64,000 nucleotides of DNA from Chryseosolibacter sp049791675 (GTDB lineage Bacteria > Bacteroidota > Bacteroidia > Cytophagales > Cyclobacteriaceae), in contig JBARAD010000303.1 in the NCBI GenBank assembly GCA_049791675.1, forward strand, positions 23,265 to 87,264, read 5' to 3'. Below are positions 35,744-44,073 of this stretch, piece by piece. Position numbers and translations under genes: made by a program. The notes beneath the pieces were generated by a model. That model was not told where the DNA came from. It ran no database searches and saw only the letters and a list, made by a program, of their open reading frames with translations. How positions within the stretch are numbered: position 1 is the stretch's first letter; every line of letters begins with the position of its first letter.

Positions 35744-36406
35744 ATGAGGAAAGATCATTTTCGTCTGCGTATTTTTATTTCAGGCATTCCTGTCATCAGA
35801 AAGACTGCGTCCGTTTTTAGCCTCATCTGCCTACTGGCCATTTGCGCCGGTCCGCGGGCCCAGGCGCAGGATTCGCTCAAGGTCGAACGCGACACCGTTG
35901 TTTCCGCCGGCCCGGACACTGTCGCCATAAAATCATACGCCAAACGGTTCAGCCCGCGTAAAGCCATCCTCTTCGCCGCAGTCCTTCCCGGCCTTGGACA
36001 GGTCTACAACAAGAAATACTGGAAGCTTCCCCTTGTATATGGAGGATTCTATGCAATCGGATATTACATCAACACCTACAATAAGCTTTATACCGAATAC
36101 AAAGGGTATCTGTTTTATAATCTGGAGAACGGACTCAGCGGAGAAAATCAGGAACATCCCGACCCGGAGGTTGGACTGACGACGGGCCAACTCCGGACCA
36201 TTGTCGACAAATCGCGGCGTGAACGCGACTTCATGATCATCCTGATGGGGGGAATGTATCTGCTGCAGATGGTCGACGCGCATGTTGACGCACACCTCAA
36301 GGAGTTCGATCTGAATCCGAAACTGCAGGTCAGCATCGAGCCTTCGATGGAACAGAATGTCTTTACAGGTAGAACAACAGGGGTAGCGTTGGTTCTTAAA
36401 TTCTGA
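35744..36406 (+). CDS. DUF5683 domain protein
   Basis: A 220-residue exported protein. A signal or anchor region (SVFSLICLLAICAGPRAQAQ) is followed by a short Asp/Thr-rich linker and then the DUF5683 core: FSPRKAILFAAVLPGLGQVYNKKYWKLP with two hydrophobic segments, FYAIGYYINTYNKLYTEY, and a helix DFMIILMGGMYLLQMVDAHVDAHL. It probably sits in a membrane. The family often follows parB in Bacteroidota; its role is unknown. The ATG at 35744 is chosen over an upstream TTG; it lies 26 bases after the parB stop. Confidence 0.85.
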   Translation: MRKDHFRLRIFISGIPVIRKTASVFSLICLLAICAGPRAQAQDSLKVERDTVVSAGPDTVAIKSYAKRFSPRKAILFAAVLPGLGQVYNKKYWKLPLVYGGFYAIGYYINTYNKLYTEYKGYLFYNLENGLSGENQEHPDPEVGLTTGQLRTIVDKSRRERDFMIILMGGMYLLQMVDAHVDAHLKEFDLNPKLQVSIEPSMEQNVFTGRTTGVALVLKF

Positions 36407-36415
36407 TCCCTCAGG

Positions 36416-36462
36416 CCGTGGTCCGTGGTCGTCGTCTGTGGTCCGTCGTCCGTCGTCTGTAG
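36416..36462. repeat. Heptamer array TCYGTSG
   Basis: Seven short units, five of exactly 7 bases (TCCGTGG, TCTGTGG, TCCGTCG twice, TCTGTAG) and two of 6, between the DUF5683 gene and dapB. It begins 9 bases after the stop codon. Confidence 0.88.
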
Positions 36463-36510
36463 ACTAATTCACATTTCCATCGTACCTTACCGGCAAAAAC
36501 CATTGACGTC

Positions 36511-37218
36511 ATGAACATATTGTTGGTAGGTTATGGAAAAATGGGAAAGACCATTGAACGCGTGGCCCTTGAGCGCGGTCACCAGATCGCCGGAAAAATT
36601 GATATCGATAATGTGCGTGATCTCGACACCGTGCAGGCGGATGTCGCGATTGAATTTTCTCATCCCGACGCAGCCTACCAGAATGTGAAGCAGTGTGTTC
36701 AGCGAAAAATTCCTGTGGTGTGCGGCACGACCGGATGGCTGGATCGCAAACCCGACATTGAGGCGCTGACAGTAAAGAACGGATCGACCTTTTTCTATGC
36801 TTCCAACTACAGCCTGGGCGTCAACCTGTTTTTCAAGCTGAATGAACATCTGGCGCGCATGATGAACCAATTCAACGCCTATGACGTGAGCATCAGTGAA
36901 GTTCACCATGTGCAGAAAAAGGACGCGCCCAGTGGCACCGCCATCACGCTGGCAGAGGGCGTCATCAGGCATCTCGACCGCAAAAAGAAGTGGGTAAAAC
37001 CTGAAAGTGCGGCGCAGGACGAACTGGAAATCACGTCTTTCAGGATTGACGAAGTTCCGGGAACACATGTGGTGAAATATGCGTCTGCCATGGATGACAT
37101 CGAGATCAAGCATACGGCACATACCCGGGAAGGCTTTGCCCTGGGGGCGGTGATGGTAGCCGAATGGATCCGCGACAAGAAAGGTGTCTTAAATATGGAT
37201 CACTTTTTGAAATTCTAG
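36511..37218 (+). CDS. dapB: 4-hydroxy-tetrahydrodipicolinate reductase
   Basis: A 235-residue NAD(P)H reductase of the diaminopimelate/lysine pathway. The dinucleotide loop is LVGYGKMGKTIE, the substrate and active-site motif is ISEVHHVQKKDAPSGTA with the catalytic His-His and Lys, and FYASNYSLGVNLFF is also conserved. It is slightly shorter than the E. coli enzyme, as usual in Bacteroidota. The repeat array sits in the 104-base gap upstream. Confidence 0.94.
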   Translation: MNILLVGYGKMGKTIERVALERGHQIAGKIDIDNVRDLDTVQADVAIEFSHPDAAYQNVKQCVQRKIPVVCGTTGWLDRKPDIEALTVKNGSTFFYASNYSLGVNLFFKLNEHLARMMNQFNAYDVSISEVHHVQKKDAPSGTAITLAEGVIRHLDRKKKWVKPESAAQDELEITSFRIDEVPGTHVVKYASAMDDIEIKHTAHTREGFALGAVMVAEWIRDKKGVLNMDHFLKF

Positions 37219-37399
37219 CCGGCTTCCGGCGACCAATCCTGTTAAATTCGCGGATAATGAGGATTTCGGGCGTTTTTATGGTTTTTTGTTCCGTCATGCC
37301 GGTGCAGGCCCTGTGGCACCCGCACCACTTGCGAGACGGAAGCTAACGGATTACCATATTTTTCCTTTTATTTGCAGGCTTTAATACCCTACGCATACT

Positions 37400-38557
37400 A
37401 TGAATTGGCAGTTCTGGAAGAAAAAAAGAGAAGAAAGAGAAGAAGCGGAAAAACCCAAATCGAAATTACGGGAATGGGGTGACGCCATTCTGTTCGCCGT
37501 CATTGCCGCAACCCTGATACGATGGCTCATTATGGAGGCTTACACCATACCGACGCCTTCCATGGAGCAATCCTTACTCGTAGGTGATTTCCTGTTCGTG
37601 AGCAAATTCCATTACGGAAGCCGCACGACCACGACACCGCTCCAGGTGCCCCTTACGCATCAGAAAATATGGTTTACCGAGATCCCTTCCTATACTGAAC
37701 TGATCAAGTTGCCGCAATACAGATTGCCTGGCATCAGTCGCGTCAAACGCAACGATGTGGTGGTGTTTAACGTGCCACCCATCGAGCTGAATGAAGGCAT
37801 CGATTATCCGGTGGACCTGAAGACCAACTACATCAAACGGTGCGTGGCGATTGCAGGAGACACACTCAGGGTCGTTAACAGGCAGGTATATGTGAACGGA
37901 AAGGCTGCTGAGAATCCCCCCCTCATGCAGAGTAGCTACCTCGTTACGGCCAACAATGAGATCAATGAGCGCATCCTCAAACGATACAAAATCTATGACC
38001 AGGAGCTGATGGGTCGCTCAGGAAATTCTGTGATCTACCAGATGCACCTGACGGAAGAGGTCGCGGAAGAATTGCGCAAGATGAGTTTCATCCAGGATGT
38101 CAGGGTGGCCACCTATAACGGTTCCGATGGTTTCGGACCACGAACGGAGAAGATGGTCGAATCCAATATTTTCCCTGATTCCGAGACCTTTCCGTGGAAT
38201 GGTGATTTCTTTGGTCCGGTTGTGATCCCGCATGAAGGCATGACCATCAATCTGGATGAAAAGAATCTGGCGATGTATGGCAGCACCATTGCTGACTACG
38301 ATCACAATGAAGATGTGAAGATCGAGAATGGCAAGCTTTATATTGACGGCAAGGAAATGAGCCAGTATACCTTCAAGCAGAATTATTACTTCATGATGGG
38401 AGATAACCGGCACAATTCACTCGATTCCCGTTACTGGGGATTCGTTCCCGAAGATCACATTGTCGGCAAGGCATTCTTCATCTGGCTGTCGATTGATCGC
38501 AATGCGGATTTCCTTCACAAGATCAGGTGGACCAGATTCTTTAAGTTGATTGAGTAA
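37400..38557 (+). CDS. lepB: Signal peptidase I
   Basis: A 385-residue membrane serine protease that removes signal peptides. A basic, charged N terminus precedes one membrane segment (AILFAVIAATLIRWLIM, about 29-45). The catalytic Ser54 is in IPTPSMEQSL and the base is Lys146 in NYIKRCVAIAGD. The C-terminal box is MMGDNRHNSLDSRYWGFVP. The region between residues 165 and 340 is long, a common Bacteroidota insertion. An inverted heptamer repeat starts 11 bases after the stop. Confidence 0.95.
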   Translation: MNWQFWKKKREEREEAEKPKSKLREWGDAILFAVIAATLIRWLIMEAYTIPTPSMEQSLLVGDFLFVSKFHYGSRTTTTPLQVPLTHQKIWFTEIPSYTELIKLPQYRLPGISRVKRNDVVVFNVPPIELNEGIDYPVDLKTNYIKRCVAIAGDTLRVVNRQVYVNGKAAENPPLMQSSYLVTANNEINERILKRYKIYDQELMGRSGNSVIYQMHLTEEVAEELRKMSFIQDVRVATYNGSDGFGPRTEKMVESNIFPDSETFPWNGDFFGPVVIPHEGMTINLDEKNLAMYGSTIADYDHNEDVKIENGKLYIDGKEMSQYTFKQNYYFMMGDNRHNSLDSRYWGFVPEDHIVGKAFFIWLSIDRNADFLHKIRWTRFFKLIE

Positions 38558-38567
38558 TCGTAATCGT

Positions 38568-38630
38568 CCACGGTCCACAGTCCACGGTCCACCGTCGACT
38601 GTGGTCTGTGGTCTGTGGTCCGTCGTCCGC
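38568..38630. repeat. Palindromic heptamer array between lepB and ung
   Basis: Nine unbroken 7-base units. The left four are CCACNGT, the right ones GGTCTGT or GGTCCGT, i.e. near reverse complements, meeting at the palindrome GTCGAC (38594-38599). An imperfect stem of about 20 bases per arm can form. It fills the gap between convergent genes and may act as a terminator, though it lacks a T-run. Confidence 0.9.
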
Positions 38631-38633
38631 TCC

Positions 38634-39296
38634 CTACCAGTCAATCTCTTCTTTCCCTTTACTCTTCAGGTAAGCATTTGCCTTGCTGAAGTGCTTGCAT
38701 CCGAAGAAGCCGCGATCGGCGGAGAAGGGAGACGGGTGTGCTGACATGAGCACGAGGTGTTTGTTGCGGTCGATGATCTCTCCTTTTTTCTGCGCATAGG
38801 CTCCCCACAGCAAAAACACGACGCCCTCTTTTTCGTCGGAGATTTTTTTGATGACCGCATCTGTAAAGGACTCCCATCCCTTATGCTGATGCGAACCCGG
38901 TGTGCTGGCTCTTACGGTTAGCGTTGCGTTCAGCAACAGCACGCCCTGACAAGCCCAGCGTTCCAGATCGCCGGAGCGCGGAACAGGCTTGCCAAGGTCA
39001 TTGTGAATTTCCTTGAATATGTTGTTCAGCGATGGTGGTATGCGTATACCCTCCGTTACGGAAAAGCAAAGACCGTTTGCCTGACCGGGACCGTGATAGG
39101 GATCCTGCCCGATGATCACCACTTTTACATTGGAAAAATCACAGCGGTCAAAGGCTTTAAAGATGTCACTACCCTTAGGGTAGATTGTCTGTGACTTGTA
39201 TTCATCTCTCACGAATGAGATGAGTTCCTGGAAATAGGCTTTGTCAAATTCAGGCGACAACATTTCTTTCCAGGCTGAGGCAATTTTTACATCCAT
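38634..39296 (-). CDS. ung: Uracil-DNA glycosylase
   Basis: A 220-residue family 1 enzyme that removes uracil from DNA. The water-activating loop VVIIGQDPYHGPGQANGLCF holds the catalytic Asp, LLNATLTVR is the base-recognition segment with Asn, and the minor-groove loop HPSPFSADRGF has the catalytic His. The gene is convergent with lepB. Confidence 0.97.
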   Translation of the reverse strand: MDVKIASAWKEMLSPEFDKAYFQELISFVRDEYKSQTIYPKGSDIFKAFDRCDFSNVKVVIIGQDPYHGPGQANGLCFSVTEGIRIPPSLNNIFKEIHNDLGKPVPRSGDLERWACQGVLLLNATLTVRASTPGSHQHKGWESFTDAVIKKISDEKEGVVFLLWGAYAQKKGEIIDRNKHLVLMSAHPSPFSADRGFFGCKHFSKANAYLKSKGKEEIDW

Positions 39297-39443
39297 TTCA
39301 TGAATTTAGCCGTGAAACTAGTCATCGCAGCGGAAATGGCGGAAATGTTTTGCGAAAAAAGGGTCATTACAAGGGTAAAAGGTTTGATTTTCAGGAATTT
39401 GAAAGAAACTTGCAGAATGCAGGCTGAAATTCCAAAAAATTAA

Positions 39444-39451
39444 TATTTTTG
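39444..39451 (+). promoter_or_regulatory. -7 box almost abutting the apaG start
   Basis: TATTTTTG is an exact TAnnTTTG match but ends only 5 bases before the apaG ATG (39457). Transcription would then start at or within a base or two of the ATG, giving a leaderless mRNA. No -33 TTG was found at the right spacing. Confidence 0.5.
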
Positions 39452-39456
39452 ACAAT

Positions 39457-39843
39457 ATGGTAACGGAAATCACGCAGGGGATTAAGGTGACAGTAGAAAC
39501 GGAATATCAACCGGCGTATTCCAGCCCTACGCAATACCATTATGTTTTTACGTACCGGATCACCATAGAAAATCAAAGTGAAAACACCATTCAGCTGATG
39601 CGCAGGCACTGGCATATTTACGATGCCGGTTTTAGCATGAGAGAGGTGGAAGGAGAAGGCGTGGTTGGACAACAGCCTGTCATCGAACCCGGACAAACAC
39701 ATCAGTATGTTTCCGGTTGCAACCTCAAGTCCGGGATCGGTAAAATGTCAGGAACATATCTGATGGAACGCGTGGTGGATGGTTCGATGATGCAGGTAAA
39801 CATTCCCGAATTTACAATGATCGCTCCGCTCCGGCTGAACTAA
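39457..39843 (+). CDS. apaG: ApaG family protein
   Basis: A 128-residue single-domain immunoglobulin/fibronectin-like protein. MVTEITQGIKVTVETEYQP is the standard ApaG start, followed by FTYRITIENQSENTIQLMRRHWHIYDA and the QPVIEPGQTHQY and SGCNLKSGIGKMSGTY motifs. The family has been linked to cobalt/magnesium resistance and Ap4A metabolism in Salmonella; the molecular role is unclear. A GTG-started methyltransferase gene follows 5 bases after its stop. Confidence 0.92.
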   Translation: MVTEITQGIKVTVETEYQPAYSSPTQYHYVFTYRITIENQSENTIQLMRRHWHIYDAGFSMREVEGEGVVGQQPVIEPGQTHQYVSGCNLKSGIGKMSGTYLMERVVDGSMMQVNIPEFTMIAPLRLN

Positions 39844-39848
39844 AGTCA

Positions 39849-40628
39849 GTGCTCCCTCATTTATTCAGAATCAAATCATTTCTATCCTGGTGGCTGGAGG
39901 CCGTGGATGAGCATTCACTGCATTCACCATTTTTCTTTGATCTCTATACTACCCAGATCAAGCCGCGCGCAAACGGCGGGCAATTCAGACACATTGAGGC
40001 GCTGCGTGAAAAACTGCGGCACGATCACCGCATCATTCCGGTGAAGGATCTCGGCTCGAAACAACACGAAAAGCCGCTGCGCAAAATTTCACGCATTGCG
40101 CAAACCAACCTCAGCACGCAAAAATTCTCAGCCATTTTCTTCAGGATGGTGCAGTATTTCAAAGCGGAATGCATCGTCGAGTTGGGTACTTCTTTCGGTA
40201 TCAATACCCTTTATCTCGCAGAGAAACCGGACGCCCGCGTCACCACATTTGAGGGCTCCCCCGCCACTGCCGACATCGCGGCATTAACGTTTGAATTTGC
40301 CGGAAAAAAAAACGTAGACCTCGTCGTCGGGGATATTGATAAAACCTTCCCCGCGTTCTTACAGACCGTCAGAAGGGTCGACTTTGCCTTCTTTGATGCA
40401 AACCACCGCTATGAACCCACGCTGAAATATTTTGAATGGGTGTTGAAGAAGGTCCATGAAAAAAGCGTGCTTGTCATCGATGACATCCATCATTCAGCCG
40501 AGATGGAGCGCGCCTGGGAAGAGATCAAGAAACACCGCCTGGTGTATGGGTCCGCCGACCTCTTTCGCTGTGGAATTGTTTTTTTTGATCCATCATTGAA
40601 CAAACAACACGTTATCTTACAGGTATAA
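39849..40628 (+). CDS. Class I SAM-dependent methyltransferase
   Basis: A 259-residue cytosolic methyltransferase. The SAM-binding motif I is CIVELGTSFGINTLYLA (about residues 113-129), motif II is ARVTTFEGSPATADIA, and FAFFDANHRYEPTLKYFEW is the post-motif strand. It resembles the O-methyltransferase family 24 group; its substrate is unknown. GTG is the most likely start, 5 bases after apaG, so the two form an operon. Confidence 0.85.
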   Translation: MLPHLFRIKSFLSWWLEAVDEHSLHSPFFFDLYTTQIKPRANGGQFRHIEALREKLRHDHRIIPVKDLGSKQHEKPLRKISRIAQTNLSTQKFSAIFFRMVQYFKAECIVELGTSFGINTLYLAEKPDARVTTFEGSPATADIAALTFEFAGKKNVDLVVGDIDKTFPAFLQTVRRVDFAFFDANHRYEPTLKYFEWVLKKVHEKSVLVIDDIHHSAEMERAWEEIKKHRLVYGSADLFRCGIVFFDPSLNKQHVILQV

Positions 40629-40631
40629 AGG

Positions 40632-40662
40632 TTGAAATACAGGTATTAAAGCCCTATTTTTG
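40632..40662 (+). promoter_or_regulatory. Complete Bacteroidota promoter
   Basis: TTG at 40632-40634 and TATTTTTG at 40655-40662 are separated by 20 bases, matching the -33 TTG / 19-21 spacer / -7 TAnnTTTG rule. Transcription should start near 40668, about 50 bases before the coiled-coil protein gene. Confidence 0.78.
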
Positions 40663-40720
40663 CGGGCATTATCAAATTATACCATCATCGCCGCCAATAC
40701 CTGATCCATACCCATCCGAT

Positions 40721-41653
40721 ATGACAGACCAAGCTGACAACCTACCATCTCCAGAACCCGCTCCCAGGAGAAATAATAAACTGCCGGTGATCATAGCCTT
40801 GATGGCCATCGTGATCATCATACAGGGTATCAAGATCTATCTCGACACGAAGGAAAAGCAGGAGGTGAGAACCCAACTCATCACCACGGAAGAAGAGCTG
40901 GCTACGACCATGCAACGGCTCACCGAGATCAACACAGAACTCGATGAGAAGATCGCGCAGGTGCAGAAACTGGGGGGCGATGTCTCTGATCTGGAGCAGG
41001 CCAAGGCAGAGATTGAAGAAGAACTCAGACGAAATAAAAGGGCCACGGGAAAGGAGATCAAAGCTTTGAAAGACCGGGTCGAGGGCTATGAACTGCTCCT
41101 CAAGAATAAGGATGAAGAGATCACAAAACTCCAGTCTGTCAACAAGGAGCTCCTGACCGAAAACAGGTCTCTGAAAACGCAACAAAACCGCCTGGGAGAT
41201 TCATTGAATCGCCTCAGCCAGTCGAAGGAAGAGCTTGCCACAAAGGTGGCCATCGCTTCCCAGCTGAAAGCTGAAAACATCCGCATTGCCGCAGTAAACG
41301 ACCGCGGGAAGGAGCGAAATTCACCTTTCAGGGCGAAACAAATTGAACAGCTTAAGGTTGAATTCAACCTCGCTGAGAACAGTGTGGCGCCGATCGAAGG
41401 CAAGAAGATCATGATCCGCATCATCGATGAGAACACGCAGGTATTGTTCGACGTTGCGCGCGGGTCAGGCACCTTCATCTTTCAGGGTAAAGAGGAATTC
41501 TATACGGCAGCACAGGAAGTGTTATTTGACAACACCCGACAAAAGCTCACGTTCCTGTATGACAAAGGATCGGAATACAGTGCGGGCACCTATACGATGG
41601 AGATCTATACGGATGATTATATGATGGGTCGTGGAGAGTTTGTGGTGAAGTAG
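40721..41653 (+). CDS. Hypothetical membrane-anchored coiled-coil protein
   Basis: A 310-residue protein with one membrane segment (LPVIIALMAIVIIIQGIKIYL, roughly residues 21-41; about 20 cytosolic residues before it). A long coiled coil (about 45-200) rich in Glu, Lys, Leu and Gln follows, then a compact C-terminal domain (about 215-310) with alternating beta strands such as GKKIMIRIIDENTQVLFD and GTYTMEIYTDDYMMGRGEFVVK. I recognise no family. It has its own well-formed promoter. Confidence 0.8.
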   Translation: MTDQADNLPSPEPAPRRNNKLPVIIALMAIVIIIQGIKIYLDTKEKQEVRTQLITTEEELATTMQRLTEINTELDEKIAQVQKLGGDVSDLEQAKAEIEEELRRNKRATGKEIKALKDRVEGYELLLKNKDEEITKLQSVNKELLTENRSLKTQQNRLGDSLNRLSQSKEELATKVAIASQLKAENIRIAAVNDRGKERNSPFRAKQIEQLKVEFNLAENSVAPIEGKKIMIRIIDENTQVLFDVARGSGTFIFQGKEEFYTAAQEVLFDNTRQKLTFLYDKGSEYSAGTYTMEIYTDDYMMGRGEFVVK

Positions 41654-41658
41654 GGCTC

Positions 41659-41679
41659 GGACGACGGACCACGGACCAC
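41659..41679. repeat. Short heptamer array GGACSAC
   Basis: Three 7-base units, GGACGAC then GGACCAC twice, beginning 6 bases after the stop of the coiled-coil gene and facing the convergent cytochrome-operon end. They are reverse complements of the GTGGTCC units at 36416-36462 and 38568-38630. Confidence 0.85.
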
Positions 41680-41692
41680 AGCTTTGTAGTCA

Positions 41693-43123
41693 TTAATCGT
41701 TCAGGGAGATCTTTTTATAGACGATCGTATCGGTTGGAAGTTTTTTCAGCATGTAATTACCGGTGTCGACTTTTAGATCCTCGTGGGATTCGATGACCTG
41801 GCGGATGCCGCCTTGCGTTACACCTGTCTGATACAAAAATAAATTTGCCAGATGCCGGAACTTCTGGAATACGGGGATCGATTGATCGGTGACACGGGTA
41901 CCAACAAGACTTAACCAGCGAAGCTCAGGCAGTACGGAAAGTCTGGACACGCCTGCGTCCGTAACAGGGGTGTTGTTCAAATACAGGACCCTTAGATTTC
42001 CAAGCTTTGATACGCCCTCCATCTGCAGATCGGTAACGCGCGTGTTGTTCAGGTTCAGCCAAACGAGCTGGTCTTTGATTTCAAGCAAGCTATTGATCTG
42101 TTCGTCGCTCAGTTCCTGGAAACCCGTGAAAGTGACCATCAGGTAATTGTTTTCAGCTGCCAGTCGCATGGGATTTAATCCGAGCGCAGTCAGCTTCTGC
42201 AATGATTTCTCTTTCGCTTCATTCACCGGCTCTTTCGGTATCCATGACTGGCGCGGGGCTTCCTTTAGAGACTCGATGATGGCAGTGATCTTCTGGCTGC
42301 TCTGAAACGATGCAATCGGCTTGTCAAACTGAGCTTGCTCCTCGATCCAGTATTGAATGAGCGCTATTTCTGATGACGACAATTGTGGCTTTTCATTTGG
42401 CGGCATGTGATCTTCATCCTCGAGCGGTAACATCAGTCTGTGATACAGACTGCTCGAATCCGCGGGGCCATCGCTGATCACTTCGCCGTGCTTGCCGCCC
42501 CTGCGGATGAATTCTTCTGTATCGAGACGCAAATCACCTTTTTCCTTTCGCGAGCTATGGCAGTCATAGCATCGCGCTTCAAAAATGGGTTGGATCACAT
42601 CCTTGTACAGGATCGCATCCGGAATGCTGCTGATGGCCTGTATTCTTACAGCGGGATCGGGCGTTTCATTTTCATTGAGGGAAACCGCGGCGAACAGATA
42701 ATCTTCGCCATGCGTCAGTGATCCTCCCCAATGTCCTGTGACGGTCAACAAAAGGATGAGCGGAATGAACATCAATATCCTGACACGCCTTTTTCTGGCC
42801 GGATCCGTCATCCAGTATTTTACCTTTGGCCTTAATACGTAAAGTATGAAGGCCAGTGTGGCGGTGGCGATACCGAAATTCTGGTGCAGGTTGGCGGTGC
42901 GTTCTTCATAGCCTCCCTCCTGCCTCAGAAAATATCCGGTGATGGCGGAGGCGACGGCAAAGAACGTTCCCCAGAACAGCGCAGGCTGAACGGCGCTTTT
43001 GAGTACCCGGTATTTTTCCCTGACCGACAGGCATTCGAACAAGAAAGCGATGAACAAAATGCCGATGGGCAGATGAACCAGTAAGGGGTGGAATCGTCCG
43101 AAGAAAGCCGTAATAAGATCCAT
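41693..43123 (-). CDS. DUF2231 membrane protein with PSCyt1 heme motif and leucine-rich repeats
   Basis: A 476-residue protein with four membrane segments in the first ~135 residues (FHPLLVHLPIGILFIAFLFE is the DUF2231 signature). Then comes a Planctomycetes-type cytochrome c domain (about 175-275) with the heme site CYDCH and a distal DHMPP motif, and the last ~160 residues are leucine-rich repeats (LVWLNLNNTRVTDLQMEGVS type units). It could be an electron-transfer anchor. It is the last gene of the operon, 5 bases after the isomerase-like gene. Confidence 0.82.
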   Translation of the reverse strand: MDLITAFFGRFHPLLVHLPIGILFIAFLFECLSVREKYRVLKSAVQPALFWGTFFAVASAITGYFLRQEGGYEERTANLHQNFGIATATLAFILYVLRPKVKYWMTDPARKRRVRILMFIPLILLLTVTGHWGGSLTHGEDYLFAAVSLNENETPDPAVRIQAISSIPDAILYKDVIQPIFEARCYDCHSSRKEKGDLRLDTEEFIRRGGKHGEVISDGPADSSSLYHRLMLPLEDEDHMPPNEKPQLSSSEIALIQYWIEEQAQFDKPIASFQSSQKITAIIESLKEAPRQSWIPKEPVNEAKEKSLQKLTALGLNPMRLAAENNYLMVTFTGFQELSDEQINSLLEIKDQLVWLNLNNTRVTDLQMEGVSKLGNLRVLYLNNTPVTDAGVSRLSVLPELRWLSLVGTRVTDQSIPVFQKFRHLANLFLYQTGVTQGGIRQVIESHEDLKVDTGNYMLKKLPTDTIVYKKISLND

Positions 43124-43128
43124 GTCAA

Positions 43129-44046
43129 TCAGGTATAACGCGTGCGCAAGGTGTCCAACATATGTTTATTAATCGCCCATTGATCTGCGACGGGCTGACG
43201 CGTAAAGGGCAGTGCAGGCATATAATCAACGGGGCCGAACTCAGTCAAAAAGGTGATAAGCTTTCCCTCTCTTTTCTTTCGCGAGACAACGGTATCCCAC
43301 CACGCGAAATGGGCGTCGACGGCTTCCTTCCATTCAGGGGCGCGCGGATCGTTGACTTGTGGTCCCTCAGCGTGGCCGATGCGCGCGTGAATGTGGTCAA
43401 CCCGCTCAAGGGTTTTTGCCAAGGTCTCTTCCTGGTCATCAAGCAAGGACTCATGCACATTACACCAGTGCGATACATCGAAGGTTATACGCAGATCGGG
43501 AAGGCTTTCAATGAAGTTGCGTGCAATGGGGGCAGCATATAAAATGCGTGACCGGTGCGTCTCATGGTAGACAGGAACACCACTGCTTTTTGACACTTGC
43601 GTCGTAAGCTCGATGAACTTCCTGTTCTGCTCAAATGAAAAGTGATCCCTGCCCGAGTGGCAGTTGATGTATACGGGTTTTTGTGCAGCTGCTCCTTCAA
43701 GGCTTGCCTTAAACTGATCGAGATGCTTTTGAAAACTGCGATCCGATCCGCCGATGAGGAAACCCAGTTTCAACTGATGTTTTGTAAAGGCATTATATAT
43801 TTCATTACGCGCTGCAGCATCCGCCGGATACCACAGCTCGGCGCCGTCATATCCCAGTTGTTTGATCTTCGAAGCAAACGATTCCCAACTATCCGTATAT
43901 CCCCAGTTGGTAGCAAAGATCAGCATGTTGAAGCCTTGCTTCTGTTCGCCTGTCGATAAAGGTTTTGCATATGCCTCCAGTCCGTTCAATACCGCCTGGG
44001 TACCGGTCATGGCTGTGAGGGCGAGGAAATGTCTTCTTGATAACAT
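43129..44046 (-). CDS. Tat-exported TIM-barrel sugar phosphate isomerase/epimerase-like protein
   Basis: A 305-residue AP-endonuclease-2 type TIM barrel (xylose isomerase-like). The Tat signal SRRHFLALTA is at the N terminus, giving periplasmic export. Core segments GYDGAELWYPAD, VYINCHSGRDHFSF, VYHETHRSRI, ITFDVSHWCNVHES and HIHARIGHAEGPQ supply the acidic and His metal ligands. The function is probably an isomerisation or epimerisation, substrate unknown. It is in an operon with DUF1501, DUF1549/1553 and DUF2231-cytochrome genes. Confidence 0.82.
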   Translation of the reverse strand: MLSRRHFLALTAMTGTQAVLNGLEAYAKPLSTGEQKQGFNMLIFATNWGYTDSWESFASKIKQLGYDGAELWYPADAAARNEIYNAFTKHQLKLGFLIGGSDRSFQKHLDQFKASLEGAAAQKPVYINCHSGRDHFSFEQNRKFIELTTQVSKSSGVPVYHETHRSRILYAAPIARNFIESLPDLRITFDVSHWCNVHESLLDDQEETLAKTLERVDHIHARIGHAEGPQVNDPRAPEWKEAVDAHFAWWDTVVSRKKREGKLITFLTEFGPVDYMPALPFTRQPVADQWAINKHMLDTLRTRYT

Positions 44047-44073
44047 TGAAAATATGGGTGTAAAATAAAAAGA

